In this document: positions 28,101 to 34,459 of the stretch, in pieces
How positions within the stretch are numbered: position 1 is the first letter of the stretch
Layout: the number at the start of each line of letters is the position of its first letter
Source: Desulfobacteraceae bacterium
GTDB lineage: Bacteria; Desulfobacterota; Desulfobacteria; Desulfobacterales; Desulfosalsimonadaceae
Length of the DNA stretch: 64,000 nucleotides
Reading direction: 5' to 3'
NCBI GenBank assembly: GCA_003599885.1
Contig: QZKW01000072.1
Coordinates: forward strand, 1-64,000
Program-made: the position numbers and the translations under genes
The notes under the pieces: model-generated
What the model saw: the letters and a program-made list of their open reading frames with translations, nothing else
Told to the model about the DNA's origin: nothing
The model's database searches: none

Positions 28101-31002
28101 CGGTATCAAAGATTTCTCCGAATTTAGGTCTGCCGGGCCACGCGGCCCAGTCCATATAGGCGGTGTTGGTGAGCACACTGCGGGGGGTCACGGTGTCGGC
28201 CAAGGTACAGGTGTATACAATTGAAATAATGGCGTCTTCAGGAACAGGATCATCAAGAATAAGATCCGTTGGAACCCCTGTAAAAAGATTGCCGGTATAA
28301 GTGGCCGCTGCAGGCAAACCCGGCCCCGCTCCGTCCGGATCCACGGTAACCGAACTGATGGCAAAGGATCCGACGACGAACCCGGCCACGGCCGGATCGC
28401 GGAAAGTGACGTCATATGCCGGAGCGTCGCCGGTGTTTTCAGAGGTGATGGTAAAGGTGATCACATCTCCGGCATCGGAATTGGTAATATTGCCGCCGGC
28501 GATGACACTGGCGGGGTTTGTGCTGCCGGTGACCGATTTGCTGATAGTGAGAACGGGTTCATCCAGGACGATCTGTTTGATGGCAGAGGTGGCGGTTGTG
28601 GTTCCCGCTGTGGAGCTTTCCGATGCCGCAGCCTGGTTGGTCAGAAGCAGGCCCGTGGCATAGGGGTCTGTAGTGACCGTCACGGTAAATAAAACATCAA
28701 TGGTGAGCGGACCGTCCGGCGGCTGCAGCGGAGGGGCGGTGTAGAAATCGCCATACGTAAAGACCACGGTGTTTTGGGAGGCGCTGGTGGTGAGCACGGG
28801 ATAAAGGTCAGGACCGGGCGTATCCGGCAGCGTCAGGGTTTGGGCCACAAGATAGGCCCGTAGCGTATCCGAAGGGCCGAATTTTGCGAACCCTGCCGCA
28901 GGCGCTGCCGCGCTGGCCACGCCGTCAACAAATGTAACAACTTCTGTCGCGTCAAAAACCGGCAGGGGCAGGTAGTCGGTAAGGAAAAGATCCTCAAAAT
29001 TGTGAGTGGGAAGCGCATAAGTGATACGGTACGTGACTTCATCCCCCGGCTCAATCGTTGCGCCGGGCAGCGGGGCCACGCCATTGATGGCGTAAAGTTC
29101 CTTGCTCAGCAAGCCGACGGCGATCTGGACCTGGGCGGCGGCGGCATCCTGCTCGGTAAAGCCATTGGGGGTCAGGTTTGAAACGTTCAACACGTTGCCC
29201 GTGGCCGTGGCCGCGTTGTTCAGAATATCCCCCTGGTCCACCGCAGAATTACCCGGATAGAGAGGGGGGGTATTAAAAGTGTCGCTGAAGTATTCCTGAA
29301 TCTCGGTGTAATAAATAATGGTGACGCTGGCGGGCCGCAGCGGTGAAGGAGCCCCGCAGCCGCCCGCAAAGGTGCAGCCGCAGTTCGCGGGAGGTCCGCC
29401 GGTGCCGCCTGCAGGCACACATCCGCCCAGCATCTTGCCATCGGTGGAGGCGCGCCGGGTTTTCAGTTCTTCCGACACCCGGAACTGAAAATCCGTGGTG
29501 CCGTCCGTTGCGTCAGCCGGATTGCCGTCGCCGGTGTCCGTGTCGCCAAAGGCGCTGTAATGGGGCGTTACGGTATAATTAGCCGCAGTCATGGCGGCTG
29601 AAGCAAGGTCTCCGCGATGCTCCACCAGAATAAGCTTGGGCGTATAGATTCCACCCGTAAGCCAACGGTGACCATCATTGATGGTGTCGTCAATAACAAA
29701 ATCTTCAAACGCGAAATAATCGGATACGCCGATGGTCAGGGTATGCTCCAGGATCGCGCCGGGAATCACCGCCCCGCCGCCGACTACGCTCACGCCTTTA
29801 TTCAGAATCATGGACATATCCGTCCGGGTGATGCCGCCGACGGTGGTGTCGATGGGAAGGCTGCCGTCCCGTGGATCGGTGGGGGTGGTCCATGTTCCCT
29901 GAACCCTCACGCTGTTGGGGTCGCTGGTAGCATCATCAGCAGGCGCACGGAAAATGACCGGGTTGCCGGCATAATCCGCTTCCGGAACATAAAAATCCAC
30001 TGTGATAACGTGTGGTCCGCCCGTTAAGGAAGCATAAGTCACGCTCAGGGTGTTATTTGTAGGCGGAACATTGTCCACAATCGCGCTTACCGTCGGCTGA
30101 AGCGTTATGGTGCCTAAGGCTGCGGTGGCCCCCAGATAAACCATGTCTGACGGCAGGGTGTCGGTAACCGTGATACCGTCAACGGTCTCTCCGGGCGCGA
30201 TATTGATGGTGATGGTGTATTGACGGTGAAAATTATCGCCGGTCAGCCCGCCCTCGGCGGTCTTGTCAACTGTGACCACCTGGGGGATGACGGCCTGGGA
30301 GGGCGCCCAGGTGGTGCTGTTGGCGCTGGCCTGGCTCAGAATCGTTGGATCCGGAAGGGTGGGATTGTTCAAGGCGTCCGCACCATACTGAAATCCGGCC
30401 CGGGCGCGAAAGGTCAACGGCGCACCCACATCCGCCATATCACTGACGTTGGCGGTGAAAACCACGGGGGCCGGGGGTTGATCCGTTACAAAGGAGCCAA
30501 ATGGCAGGGCCGCCACCACCAGGGTGTCGCCGGCATTACCGGTGACTGTGAGCGGAACACCCAGATTGTTCACAGCCAGAGGATGAATCACGGTTCCGAC
30601 AATCAATGGCCCGGTGCCGTCGGGATCCGGAAAGGTCAACGTATAAGTGGTCACCGGAACGCCCATGTAAGTGGCAGTGCCGAAACTGATGCCGTCGACA
30701 GGTTGCACTGGCGTCGTTGCCCCCGGATCACCGTCCGCACCCCGGCGGGGGAACACCAGGTCGATAAACGGTCCAAATCCGGTATCGCCCGCCGGGCCCG
30801 TATTGTCGAAGGTCGCTGTCACTGTGAAAGAATTGCCGATAAACGGCGTTGTGGTAGAAGCTGAAAGTGTGACTGCTGGAACCGGAGCAGCCAGCGCAGG
30901 GGATGCAAAAAGAACGGCAAGAAACCAAAAGCAAAGGGCCGAAATGCAGATGAACGCGATTTTCCTTCTACCTGACACATTCAAATTAGATGGTGTGATC
31001 AT
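19102..31002 (-). CDS. Giant secreted DUF11-repeat / LamG surface protein (3966 aa)
   Basis: A secreted, probably extracellular structural or adhesive protein. A signal peptide covers about residues 1-39 (hydrophobic core CISALCFWFLAVLFA, ending ALA-A). From about 40 to 3030 there are roughly 17 Ig-like DUF11 'conserved repeat domain' units of 150-180 residues, recognised by recurring DTLPAGLTYVG-like segments. Two LamG/concanavalin-like domains follow (about 3033-3260 and 3425-3650), each trailed by a similar domain of ~160-180 residues that I do not recognise. A fibronectin-III-like domain (about 3837-3940) and a short tail ending CFINSLNEW close the protein. I see no LPxTG, PEP-CTERM, autotransporter barrel or RTX repeats. 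Codon use looks like that of its neighbours. The start has GGA 9 nt upstream. Confidence 0.85.
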   Translation of the reverse strand: MITPSNLNVSGRRKIAFICISALCFWFLAVLFASPALAAPVPAVTLSASTTTPFIGNSFTVTATFDNTGPAGDTGFGPFIDLVFPRRGADGDPGATTPVQPVDGISFGTATYMGVPVTTYTLTFPDPDGTGPLIVGTVIHPLAVNNLGVPLTVTGNAGDTLVVAALPFGSFVTDQPPAPVVFTANVSDMADVGAPLTFRARAGFQYGADALNNPTLPDPTILSQASANSTTWAPSQAVIPQVVTVDKTAEGGLTGDNFHRQYTITINIAPGETVDGITVTDTLPSDMVYLGATAALGTITLQPTVSAIVDNVPPTNNTLSVTYASLTGGPHVITVDFYVPEADYAGNPVIFRAPADDATSDPNSVRVQGTWTTPTDPRDGSLPIDTTVGGITRTDMSMILNKGVSVVGGGAVIPGAILEHTLTIGVSDYFAFEDFVIDDTINDGHRWLTGGIYTPKLILVEHRGDLASAAMTAANYTVTPHYSAFGDTDTGDGNPADATDGTTDFQFRVSEELKTRRASTDGKMLGGCVPAGGTGGPPANCGCTFAGGCGAPSPLRPASVTIIYYTEIQEYFSDTFNTPPLYPGNSAVDQGDILNNAATATGNVLNVSNLTPNGFTEQDAAAAQVQIAVGLLSKELYAINGVAPLPGATIEPGDEVTYRITYALPTHNFEDLFLTDYLPLPVFDATEVVTFVDGVASAAAPAAGFAKFGPSDTLRAYLVAQTLTLPDTPGPDLYPVLTTSASQNTVVFTYGDFYTAPPLQPPDGPLTIDVLFTVTVTTDPYATGLLLTNQAAASESSTAGTTTATSAIKQIVLDEPVLTISKSVTGSTNPASVIAGGNITNSDAGDVITFTITSENTGDAPAYDVTFRDPAVAGFVVGSFAISSVTVDPDGAGPGLPAAATYTGNLFTGVPTDLILDDPVPEDAIISIVYTCTLADTVTPRSVLTNTAYMDWAAWPGRPKFGEIFDTATVTIAPPAILTKSVTAIVPGPATPNVVPGDVITYRLDVTIPEGDSPGVTITDILPAGFQYVAGTVAVASQGSGFSPALPNPPGVGGTAQVPVFSFGNVTVTSTNGTANNSFVLTYNVRVMDATSGSGIPLANKTNTAALTFTGNPGGAITSTRTLQFGEPRLTITKAITNPAPPFRSGDLLTFSLTVQNTGTAPAFDVVVTDVLNEGAASNALLDLSTVSALSTPAGYTYNYANPTVTYTQNDGTSLAAGGSVTFTFTANVSNSAVSSSTYTNTAAVTGDSQENAVPEDRDTSNTGAMTAVTIAGPAIAKSTVVSADTSQAHTANANVAIGETFTYRLTFTLPKALTRNVILSDIMNNANSWAGVTLVAATLARSNVSLSSVNNPNSINTAGAGVPVDVLPQIQTCPIASLPNCPAARMFSLPLGNVDNSGGSAGGDTYTLAITQRVDNVATNIDTRALQDLARLYYNYYPPSGVDTQANISSAVRTVTVRLPIVTIGKSVLPAAPAAGATVTYTLTITNTNANVNADGFDWTFQDVLPLQLKNAGSIVLLPGGTGATMNASFSGDNTVGWTLSGTIDRLDQLESVQVTYQAQIDPATPFSSTLSNLATAQTTTLPGVDANERNGSGGVNNLTASTNAPLTTSTPTLAKDVIGLQARYAIGDIVHYRLTMDIPVGTSTGMVITDQLPGDLAFLNAGAYVPVITLPAGITTSSNTVNEAGGLVTVTLGTVTATAAGPITIDYYAQVENVAANQEGVNLTNDAFATYNNPNIPPGGTLSTPHVSRTVTVGEPVLVMNKTPISGHVNPDAGTTVRWEFTVENTGTTTAWQTDIRDQVPNGINNIVLFSLATTGSPILDSGGNPVDSGDVAISTTVNADDTLTLTNIRIPAGSELTIQFDATVMNTVAPAQVLNNVVTADYASQQTGASGTDVVRDGADGIGGALNDYAQSASNGITIRSNIAIDKQADKTTATIGEEVIYTIRVSVIQGTTPSVSVNDTLPAGLTYVSHVISVGHMGMTFGNALYNTRLGADQDVGFGLGTVFNPANGDILDDYFDIAITARVDNNIAYQNNDILRNGESGTVFVNYGAGPSTVTYDYDPIAPGIQGRPLTLTEPELVVSKTAVPVVQALGSVVTYEITVMHDAGSTEDAWDLVLDDVLPVGMTYVPGSATLPALDVTVAGQNLQFRISSLTLLAHDITFYYSATVDNSAAVGVPLTNTIDLVWSGLSGATGAADNGRTGDDGPGNVLNNYATDGNASVTPATPAFIRAPKTVAIAVDSVLPLGQLDPLDILEYTIVLRNAGVSQATNVVYTDAIPVNTTYVAASLTTTQGSTDDSGNPLSVDVGTMDPADTVTITFRVTVNAGTPEGTIISNQGLVDSDQTVPRPTDDDDIDGNGLDPTEIIVGPRTSLLNPLYLEKRVAWVADNDSSGSVTPGDRLTYTLIVDNLGSTTLTGINITDTIPAGLTYVGGTLVVTQEVAPNAAIAGQNLTWPAGSLTAGSWAAAVFDVTINAPLPGSVNIYTFTNQGSADSNETTPIPSDGNGDPSDGYQPTSITAVDGIPGTADLDVQKRYTVAVDGGGDGYASPGDTLEYQIFITNSGSSPLHDVRIDDDPIPVNTTIVVGSVYTSQGAVLDEDPVIVNIGTVDPGNVITVRFRVLIDSNPPNAAVVDGLILSNQANVTSTEFPGGVLSDDNGVPGDGVNPDPTLTPIRVGASSVGAPTDLLKGLVEADTSEPGVSVPQVLIGEVLTYEVSVTMPEGLLRQATLKDTLPAGLTYVGNAGLARVFTTGITAATNPGNVNAAASTLFVPVTLTQSGQDLSLFLGDVINSDSDAGAEGYVLRYDVVVANIVFNQAGTPNTNSATLTYQDALGAGQTLLPASLPVTVTVAEPDIQMTLSADLAEIPAEGGTVTFTLVITNPGGANVGPGYDVNITDLLPAGYSNLVVANIIPAGGVAGGGNITDSSTAAGLDITVGTFPVNGALTIVFTVEAAPAETESDLTYTADVRWTSVPGTNGTDPDGPGPLTPLTPGASGTATGERNGSDGVAGVLNDYMATDSVLLTYKPARRAIRFENTFCTACNTSCTDPNEHYVSVPDSGILDLTVSGTIEAWIQATSCNPENSDAGIVMKGDNVSGAAYGFGLAGGSVFDTAAPSGSAQNIGFRVGNTVLVATGHALTAGKWYHVACTWDAGGMNIYINGILEATGPASVAAANAVPLTIGIQHVSATPGQYYGNVEEFRVWNTARAIGDIRNDMCRTLDLGALPGNLVSYLQYNEYGGSAVTDAAGGANGTLFDAFHVCSEAPLGDDSVHDYAASYTVTMTAGSDTFFAAYEPALGSWTPALKSGIQMYRVDDAPEPGNGPNGTKLFGSRGYWGVFVTGDVDTIANPLIEKPTYYVKYTYGLAGIGDENNLDLMYRHQGCAPWMDLNAVPDNIAPILSNTLSKTGLAGTEFILGKNVDPRNAIEFDGASGYVDVIDDASLDLTTDGTLEAWVYLPAAPAPLVLTAGIISKGNTTDGYRLTTDGVTGNQIVLTLYNGGVSNSVTSTTVLNRAAWYHIAATWDGVNMRMYVNGVLDNTNPVAQISGTPTGNLTIGSIGAGNYFLGRIDEVRVWKDVALDVATIDEWMCKKLIYNNPPAVTNGHPNWDGAGSNDLGGYWRFDEETISAICPDYSSNTNDGTMTAFVAAVIDARICSSAPIGDYSAYNYGAGASTVTLNPTGDPFRATANGGAWAAGSGIHVYRLDEAPVYGPDISDTPYTSPNGLTPPVTAVPPPANWSSVDYYRYFGAFVTDPNSVGGPIYDVVYNYNANPMAPTDDSVLGLARRDEFCDRTWGDPGASVTLNTVANTLTFGGDTQNGLPKQNPEYILGGKTAPLAITLASFTAMASDGCVDVDWETATEINAAGFHVWRSDNPLTGFVRVNNGLIASKSMIETMGAKYTFTDCGVDFSSGKKYYYMLEEVEIDSVGSDNMHGPIGPVSETVTAAQSARGGNDKNCFINSLNEW

Positions 31003-31260
31003 GCGTTTTCCTTTTGATTTTTCAGCGTTTTACCGGGTAAATGTTGCTGAATGAGTTCTTTTCAGGAACTGTCAGTTGATGGCCTCATAAAAAAACTAAA
31101 ATACAGGAAAGGAGCGGCGTCATTTCCCGACCGTTTTTTTTATTGTCAAATAGAGGCAACCATAACGATAATAATTTTATTTTTCAAGCAGTTTGTCTTT
31201 TTTAGCCAGAGTAAAATAAATAAACCCAAAATTTTAAAATATGCCCACCTGGAATGAGTA

Positions 31261-31297
31261 AATTGAAGCTGCAGGATTCCCGCAGCTTCAATTTTAA
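31261..31297 (+). terminator. Orphan terminator-like hairpin
   Basis: Perfect 12-bp stem AATTGAAGCTGC / GCAGCTTCAATT (31261-31272 and 31282-31293) with a 9-nt loop, followed by TTAATAAAA. The T-tract is short. No called gene ends here on the plus strand, so it may terminate a small RNA or act as a roadblock between the divergent genes. Confidence 0.45.
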
Positions 31298-31306
31298 TAA
31301 AAGGCA

Positions 31307-31386
31307 GATGCTCCGGTTTGGGAGGCGGCATTTTGCCTGGATTGCATCCCAATTAATCACCGGCAAACGGTGCCGAAACCCGCATC
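31307..31386. other. Cloverleaf-like structured intergenic element
   Basis: Outer pairs GATGC/GCATC (31307-31311, 31382-31386) and GGTTT/AAACC (31315-31319, 31376-31380) enclose three small hairpins: GGCA-TTT-TGCC (31327-31337), GGAT-TGC-ATCC (31339-31349) and CACCG-GCAAA-CGGTG (31358-31372). It could fold on either strand. No tRNA T-loop or known riboswitch core is visible. Confidence 0.4.
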
Positions 31387-31559
31387 ATTAAAAATTTTCA
31401 GTGAAAAAAAACTTGTATGTGTTATACTAATTCATATTTAAAATCCATAAATCAAAAGGATACGACGCATCCATTTGATTATTTTATATATAGAACGGAT
31501 TGGTCCGTAATTGTGGCGGACAGAAAAATCTGAAAAAATAAAATTTATAAGGAGGAAAA

Positions 31560-33200
31560 ATGAAAAAGGTTTATCTTTTATGGCTGATGCTTTTCCTGTT
31601 GTCGACAAATCTTCAGGCAGCATCAGGTGATGCAGTTTTATTCGAGGGAGAAGGCCAGATCACACCGAGTCCGAAATCCCAGGAGTTACTGGATACGAAT
31701 CTTTTAAACCAGAACGCCGGTGATATTTCCGTGAACATTGTTTCAGGGGAATTTCCGGACATCGTTCTGCATATCACGATCCCGGACAGCAATGGAAAAC
31801 CCATCGAAGACCTGACAGCGTCTGATTTTGTAATTACTGAGCAGTCGGGCACGGGTGCGCCTGTGGCGCAAACCCAGACCTGCTTCAGTGAGAGCAACAC
31901 AGATACACCGATCTCTATCGCCATGGTGTTTGATATCAGCCTCAGCATGAGCTTTAACGACAGCCTGCAGGAAGCCAAAGTCGCAGCCATCAATTTTTTG
32001 GATGACTCTCAGCCCGGCGACAGAGCTTCCCTGGTCACTTTTTCAGGATGCAATCAGGGCGGGATTGTCCTTCCAGCCAATGACATAGATACTGACAGCA
32101 ACCAAAACGGAACACCGGATATTAGCGAGGCCATCACGGCCCTGACGACCGTCCGCAAAACCGCTGTTTATGACGGCATCGGCAACGGCGTCGACAGCAT
32201 CATCCAGGAAGCATTTCCTAAAGGCGTCATTGTTTTCACCGACGGGGAATCCAATGATGACTGTCATTACAGCATTAACGAAGTCATCCAGAAAGCAAAA
32301 GACAATGGAATCCCTGTTTATACCATCGGCCTGAACAGCGCCATGGGCGCCCAGCTCGAGGCCATCGCCACACAGACCGGCGGATATTACACGGAAGCCC
32401 CGACCGCTGCAGATATGGAACAAATTTATAAAGACATCGCCGAAAGCATAAGGGGCCAGTATACGATTTGCTATACCACTAAAAACCCGGTCGAGGACGG
32501 CACACTGCGAACTGTAACGGTTAATGCTGATAGCAAAACCGGTTCCGGAACATATACCGCACCCCAGGCGCCCGCGCAGCCGCCTGTTGCGAATGCAGGA
32601 TCGGATATGAGCGTGAACGAAGGCGGCCTTGTAACGTTGAACGGTTCAGCTTCCTCCGCTTCCACCCCTGACGGACAACTCTCCTTCATGTGGGCTCAGC
32701 TTTCAGGAACAGCCGTCGAACTTTCCGATCCGCAGAGCGTCAGCCCCGTATTCACAGCGCCCATGACAGGACCGGAAGGCGTGAACCTGGTTTTTGAACT
32801 GACGGTGACGGACAGTACCAGCAGCAGCGCTTCCGACACCGTAACCATTGCCGTAAACGACTCCCTGGCTCCGGAAGCGGATTTCACCTGGTCTCCGGCA
32901 GCTCCTGAAGCCGGAGAAATGATCACTTTCACCGATGACTCCGAACCCAAGGGCGGCGACATCGTATCATGGGACTGGGACTTTGATGGAGAAGGCACCT
33001 CAACGCTTCAGAACCCGGCGTTCACCTTTGCGGAAAGCGGCACCTATTCTGTCCGGATGATCGTCCGGGATGAATTCGGCTCTGTGGGAACAGCAATCAA
33101 AACCATAACGGTCTCTGAGCCGAAATGCCCCGGCGGCAATTGCAGCGGCAGCGGCGGATGTTTTATCGGGTCAGCAGGCGATGCATTCATGATGGAATAA
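31560..33200 (+). CDS. Secreted VWA-PKD protein with CFI-box-like C-terminus
   Basis: A 546-residue exported protein: signal peptide (1-21), then a von Willebrand factor A domain (about 117-300) with the MIDAS motif D125-I-S127-L-S129 and a later GVIVFTDGESND, then two PKD-type Ig-like domains (about 343-430 and 437-522, the second with WDWDFDGEG). A Gly/Ser/Cys linker leads to C534-F-I-G-S and a short tail ending FMME, a reduced form of the CFI-box-CTERM seen on many deltaproteobacterial secreted proteins. It probably mediates adhesion or protein-protein contact at the cell surface. GGAGG precedes ATG 31560. It is followed 107 nt later by an ompA-like gene, possibly in one transcript. Confidence 0.85.
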   Translation: MKKVYLLWLMLFLLSTNLQAASGDAVLFEGEGQITPSPKSQELLDTNLLNQNAGDISVNIVSGEFPDIVLHITIPDSNGKPIEDLTASDFVITEQSGTGAPVAQTQTCFSESNTDTPISIAMVFDISLSMSFNDSLQEAKVAAINFLDDSQPGDRASLVTFSGCNQGGIVLPANDIDTDSNQNGTPDISEAITALTTVRKTAVYDGIGNGVDSIIQEAFPKGVIVFTDGESNDDCHYSINEVIQKAKDNGIPVYTIGLNSAMGAQLEAIATQTGGYYTEAPTAADMEQIYKDIAESIRGQYTICYTTKNPVEDGTLRTVTVNADSKTGSGTYTAPQAPAQPPVANAGSDMSVNEGGLVTLNGSASSASTPDGQLSFMWAQLSGTAVELSDPQSVSPVFTAPMTGPEGVNLVFELTVTDSTSSSASDTVTIAVNDSLAPEADFTWSPAAPEAGEMITFTDDSEPKGGDIVSWDWDFDGEGTSTLQNPAFTFAESGTYSVRMIVRDEFGSVGTAIKTITVSEPKCPGGNCSGSGGCFIGSAGDAFMME

Positions 33201-33307
33201 ACAAATAATCGGCTGGAAATAATCGCTTACGTTCTCCCCTCAATTTAAAAAAAAGGAAGGACAAAGCGTTGAATTCAGACAGAAACACTATCAGGAAGGT
33301 TAAAAAT

Positions 33308-34318
33308 ATGAAAATTATGATTAAGTATATTATTGTTTCCGTGTTCCTCCTTGTGCAGATGCTGCCCCTAAGCGCATTTGCCGAAGAAAGGGCAGGCGAA
33401 GTCAGCATCAGTCCAATGGTGGGCGCATATGTATTTGACAATGACCAGGATATAGAAAAAGACGTTATCGGCGCACTTGGCCTTGGCTATAATTTCACGG
33501 AACACTGGGCCACTGAATTTATGGCCAGCTACGGGAGATTCGACCATAAATATTTCAATCTCAACTCCTGCCGCTGCGAAGAGGAAAGAATTACCGGATG
33601 GGCCATGCACATGGACATGCTGTACAATTTCTGTCCGGATAAAAAGCTGGTTCCCTATGTGGCGGCGGGTTTTGGCGGGGTCATGCTGGACACCGGCCAT
33701 ATGAAGAATGATGATTACACGGCAGCAAACTACGGCGGGGGCGTGAAATATTTTCTCAATGAAAACATGGCGCTCAGGGCAGATGCCCGTCACATTATCG
33801 ATCTGGAGTATGGCAACAATAACGCCGCTTTTACGGTGGGGATGACTTTTCAGTTCGGCGGAGAAGAAAAAGTCGTGCCGCCGCCTCCACCGGCACCGGA
33901 AGTAGTGCCTATTGAAGCCCTCAAACCAGCTCCGGTCAAGGAAAAAATTACGATTGACCTGAAAGTTCAGTTTGACCTGGACAAGGCCAAAGTCAAACCC
34001 CAGTATCATGAAAACATCAAGAAACTGGCCGATTTCATGAAAAAGTATCCCGACACAGATGTAGAACTCGAAGGCCATACCTGCAAAATCGGAACAGCCG
34101 CTTATAATATGGATCTGTCCATACGCCGTGCAGATGCCGTGAAGGCTTATCTGGTCAAGCATTTCGGCATCGACCCGGCAAGAATCACCACAAAAGGTTA
34201 CGGCCTCACCAAGCCCATTGCGGACAACAGCACAAGACAGGGCCGGATCAAAAACCGCCGGGTGTATGCCATTGTATCCGAAGAAGTGATAGTGGAACAA
34301 CCGGCAACGATGAAATAG
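33308..34318 (+). CDS. OmpA-family outer-membrane porin/anchor protein
   Basis: A 336-residue outer-membrane protein. The signal peptide covers about 1-25 (MKIMIKYIIVSVFLL ... SAFA). The N-terminal domain (about 30-185) is an OmpA-like eight-strand barrel with alternating residues ending TVGMTFQFGG. A proline hinge (PPPPPAPEVVP) leads to a periplasmic OmpA C-terminal domain (about 215-320) with LEGHTCKIGT, the NMDLSIRRADAVKAYL helix and NRRV, which bind peptidoglycan. ATG 33308, preceded by GGAAGG, is preferred over TTG 33269 (39 nt upstream), because it gives a standard signal peptide. A terminator follows. Confidence 0.88.
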   Translation: MKIMIKYIIVSVFLLVQMLPLSAFAEERAGEVSISPMVGAYVFDNDQDIEKDVIGALGLGYNFTEHWATEFMASYGRFDHKYFNLNSCRCEEERITGWAMHMDMLYNFCPDKKLVPYVAAGFGGVMLDTGHMKNDDYTAANYGGGVKYFLNENMALRADARHIIDLEYGNNNAAFTVGMTFQFGGEEKVVPPPPPAPEVVPIEALKPAPVKEKITIDLKVQFDLDKAKVKPQYHENIKKLADFMKKYPDTDVELEGHTCKIGTAAYNMDLSIRRADAVKAYLVKHFGIDPARITTKGYGLTKPIADNSTRQGRIKNRRVYAIVSEEVIVEQPATMK

Positions 34319-34368
34319 AAAAACCGGACTCCTGGTATCAGGAGCATGCAAACGTTCAAAACCATAAA

Positions 34369-34406
34369 GGGGGCTGCGGATGATTGATTTCCGTCGCCCC
34401 CTTTTT
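34369..34406 (+). terminator. Rho-independent terminator after the ompA-like gene
   Basis: GC-rich stem GGGGGC...GCGGA / TCCG...GCCCCC with one mismatch and one wobble (34369-34401), followed by TTTTTGTTT. It closes the VWA-OmpA transcript and separates it from the convergent histidine kinase gene. Confidence 0.8.
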
Positions 34407-34459
34407 GTTTCACATAATATAATGATGCCCGGCCAGGGGAACCATCCTTTGCTCCCGGC

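Larger units (their letters stand above)
31003..31559. other. 557-nt intergenic region between divergent surface-protein genes
   Basis: It separates the giant gene (minus) from the VWA gene (plus). It is A+T-rich near both starts. It holds a perfect 12-bp-stem terminator-like hairpin (31261-31297) and a cloverleaf-like inverted-repeat set (31307-31386), listed separately. A short plus-strand frame (31051-31257, 68 codons, no clear RBS) ends 3 nt before the hairpin; I do not call it a gene. No convincing promoter was found by eye. Confidence 0.5.

Noticed and set aside
19292-30864. Many long frames on the plus strand opposite the giant gene (up to ~230 codons)
   Set aside because: They are shadows of a GC-rich repeat-coding strand with no RBS or family features.
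31307-31386. Cloverleaf-like element read as a tRNA gene or c-di-GMP riboswitch
   Set aside because: There is no T-loop sequence, no standard acceptor stem, and the conserved riboswitch core was not found.
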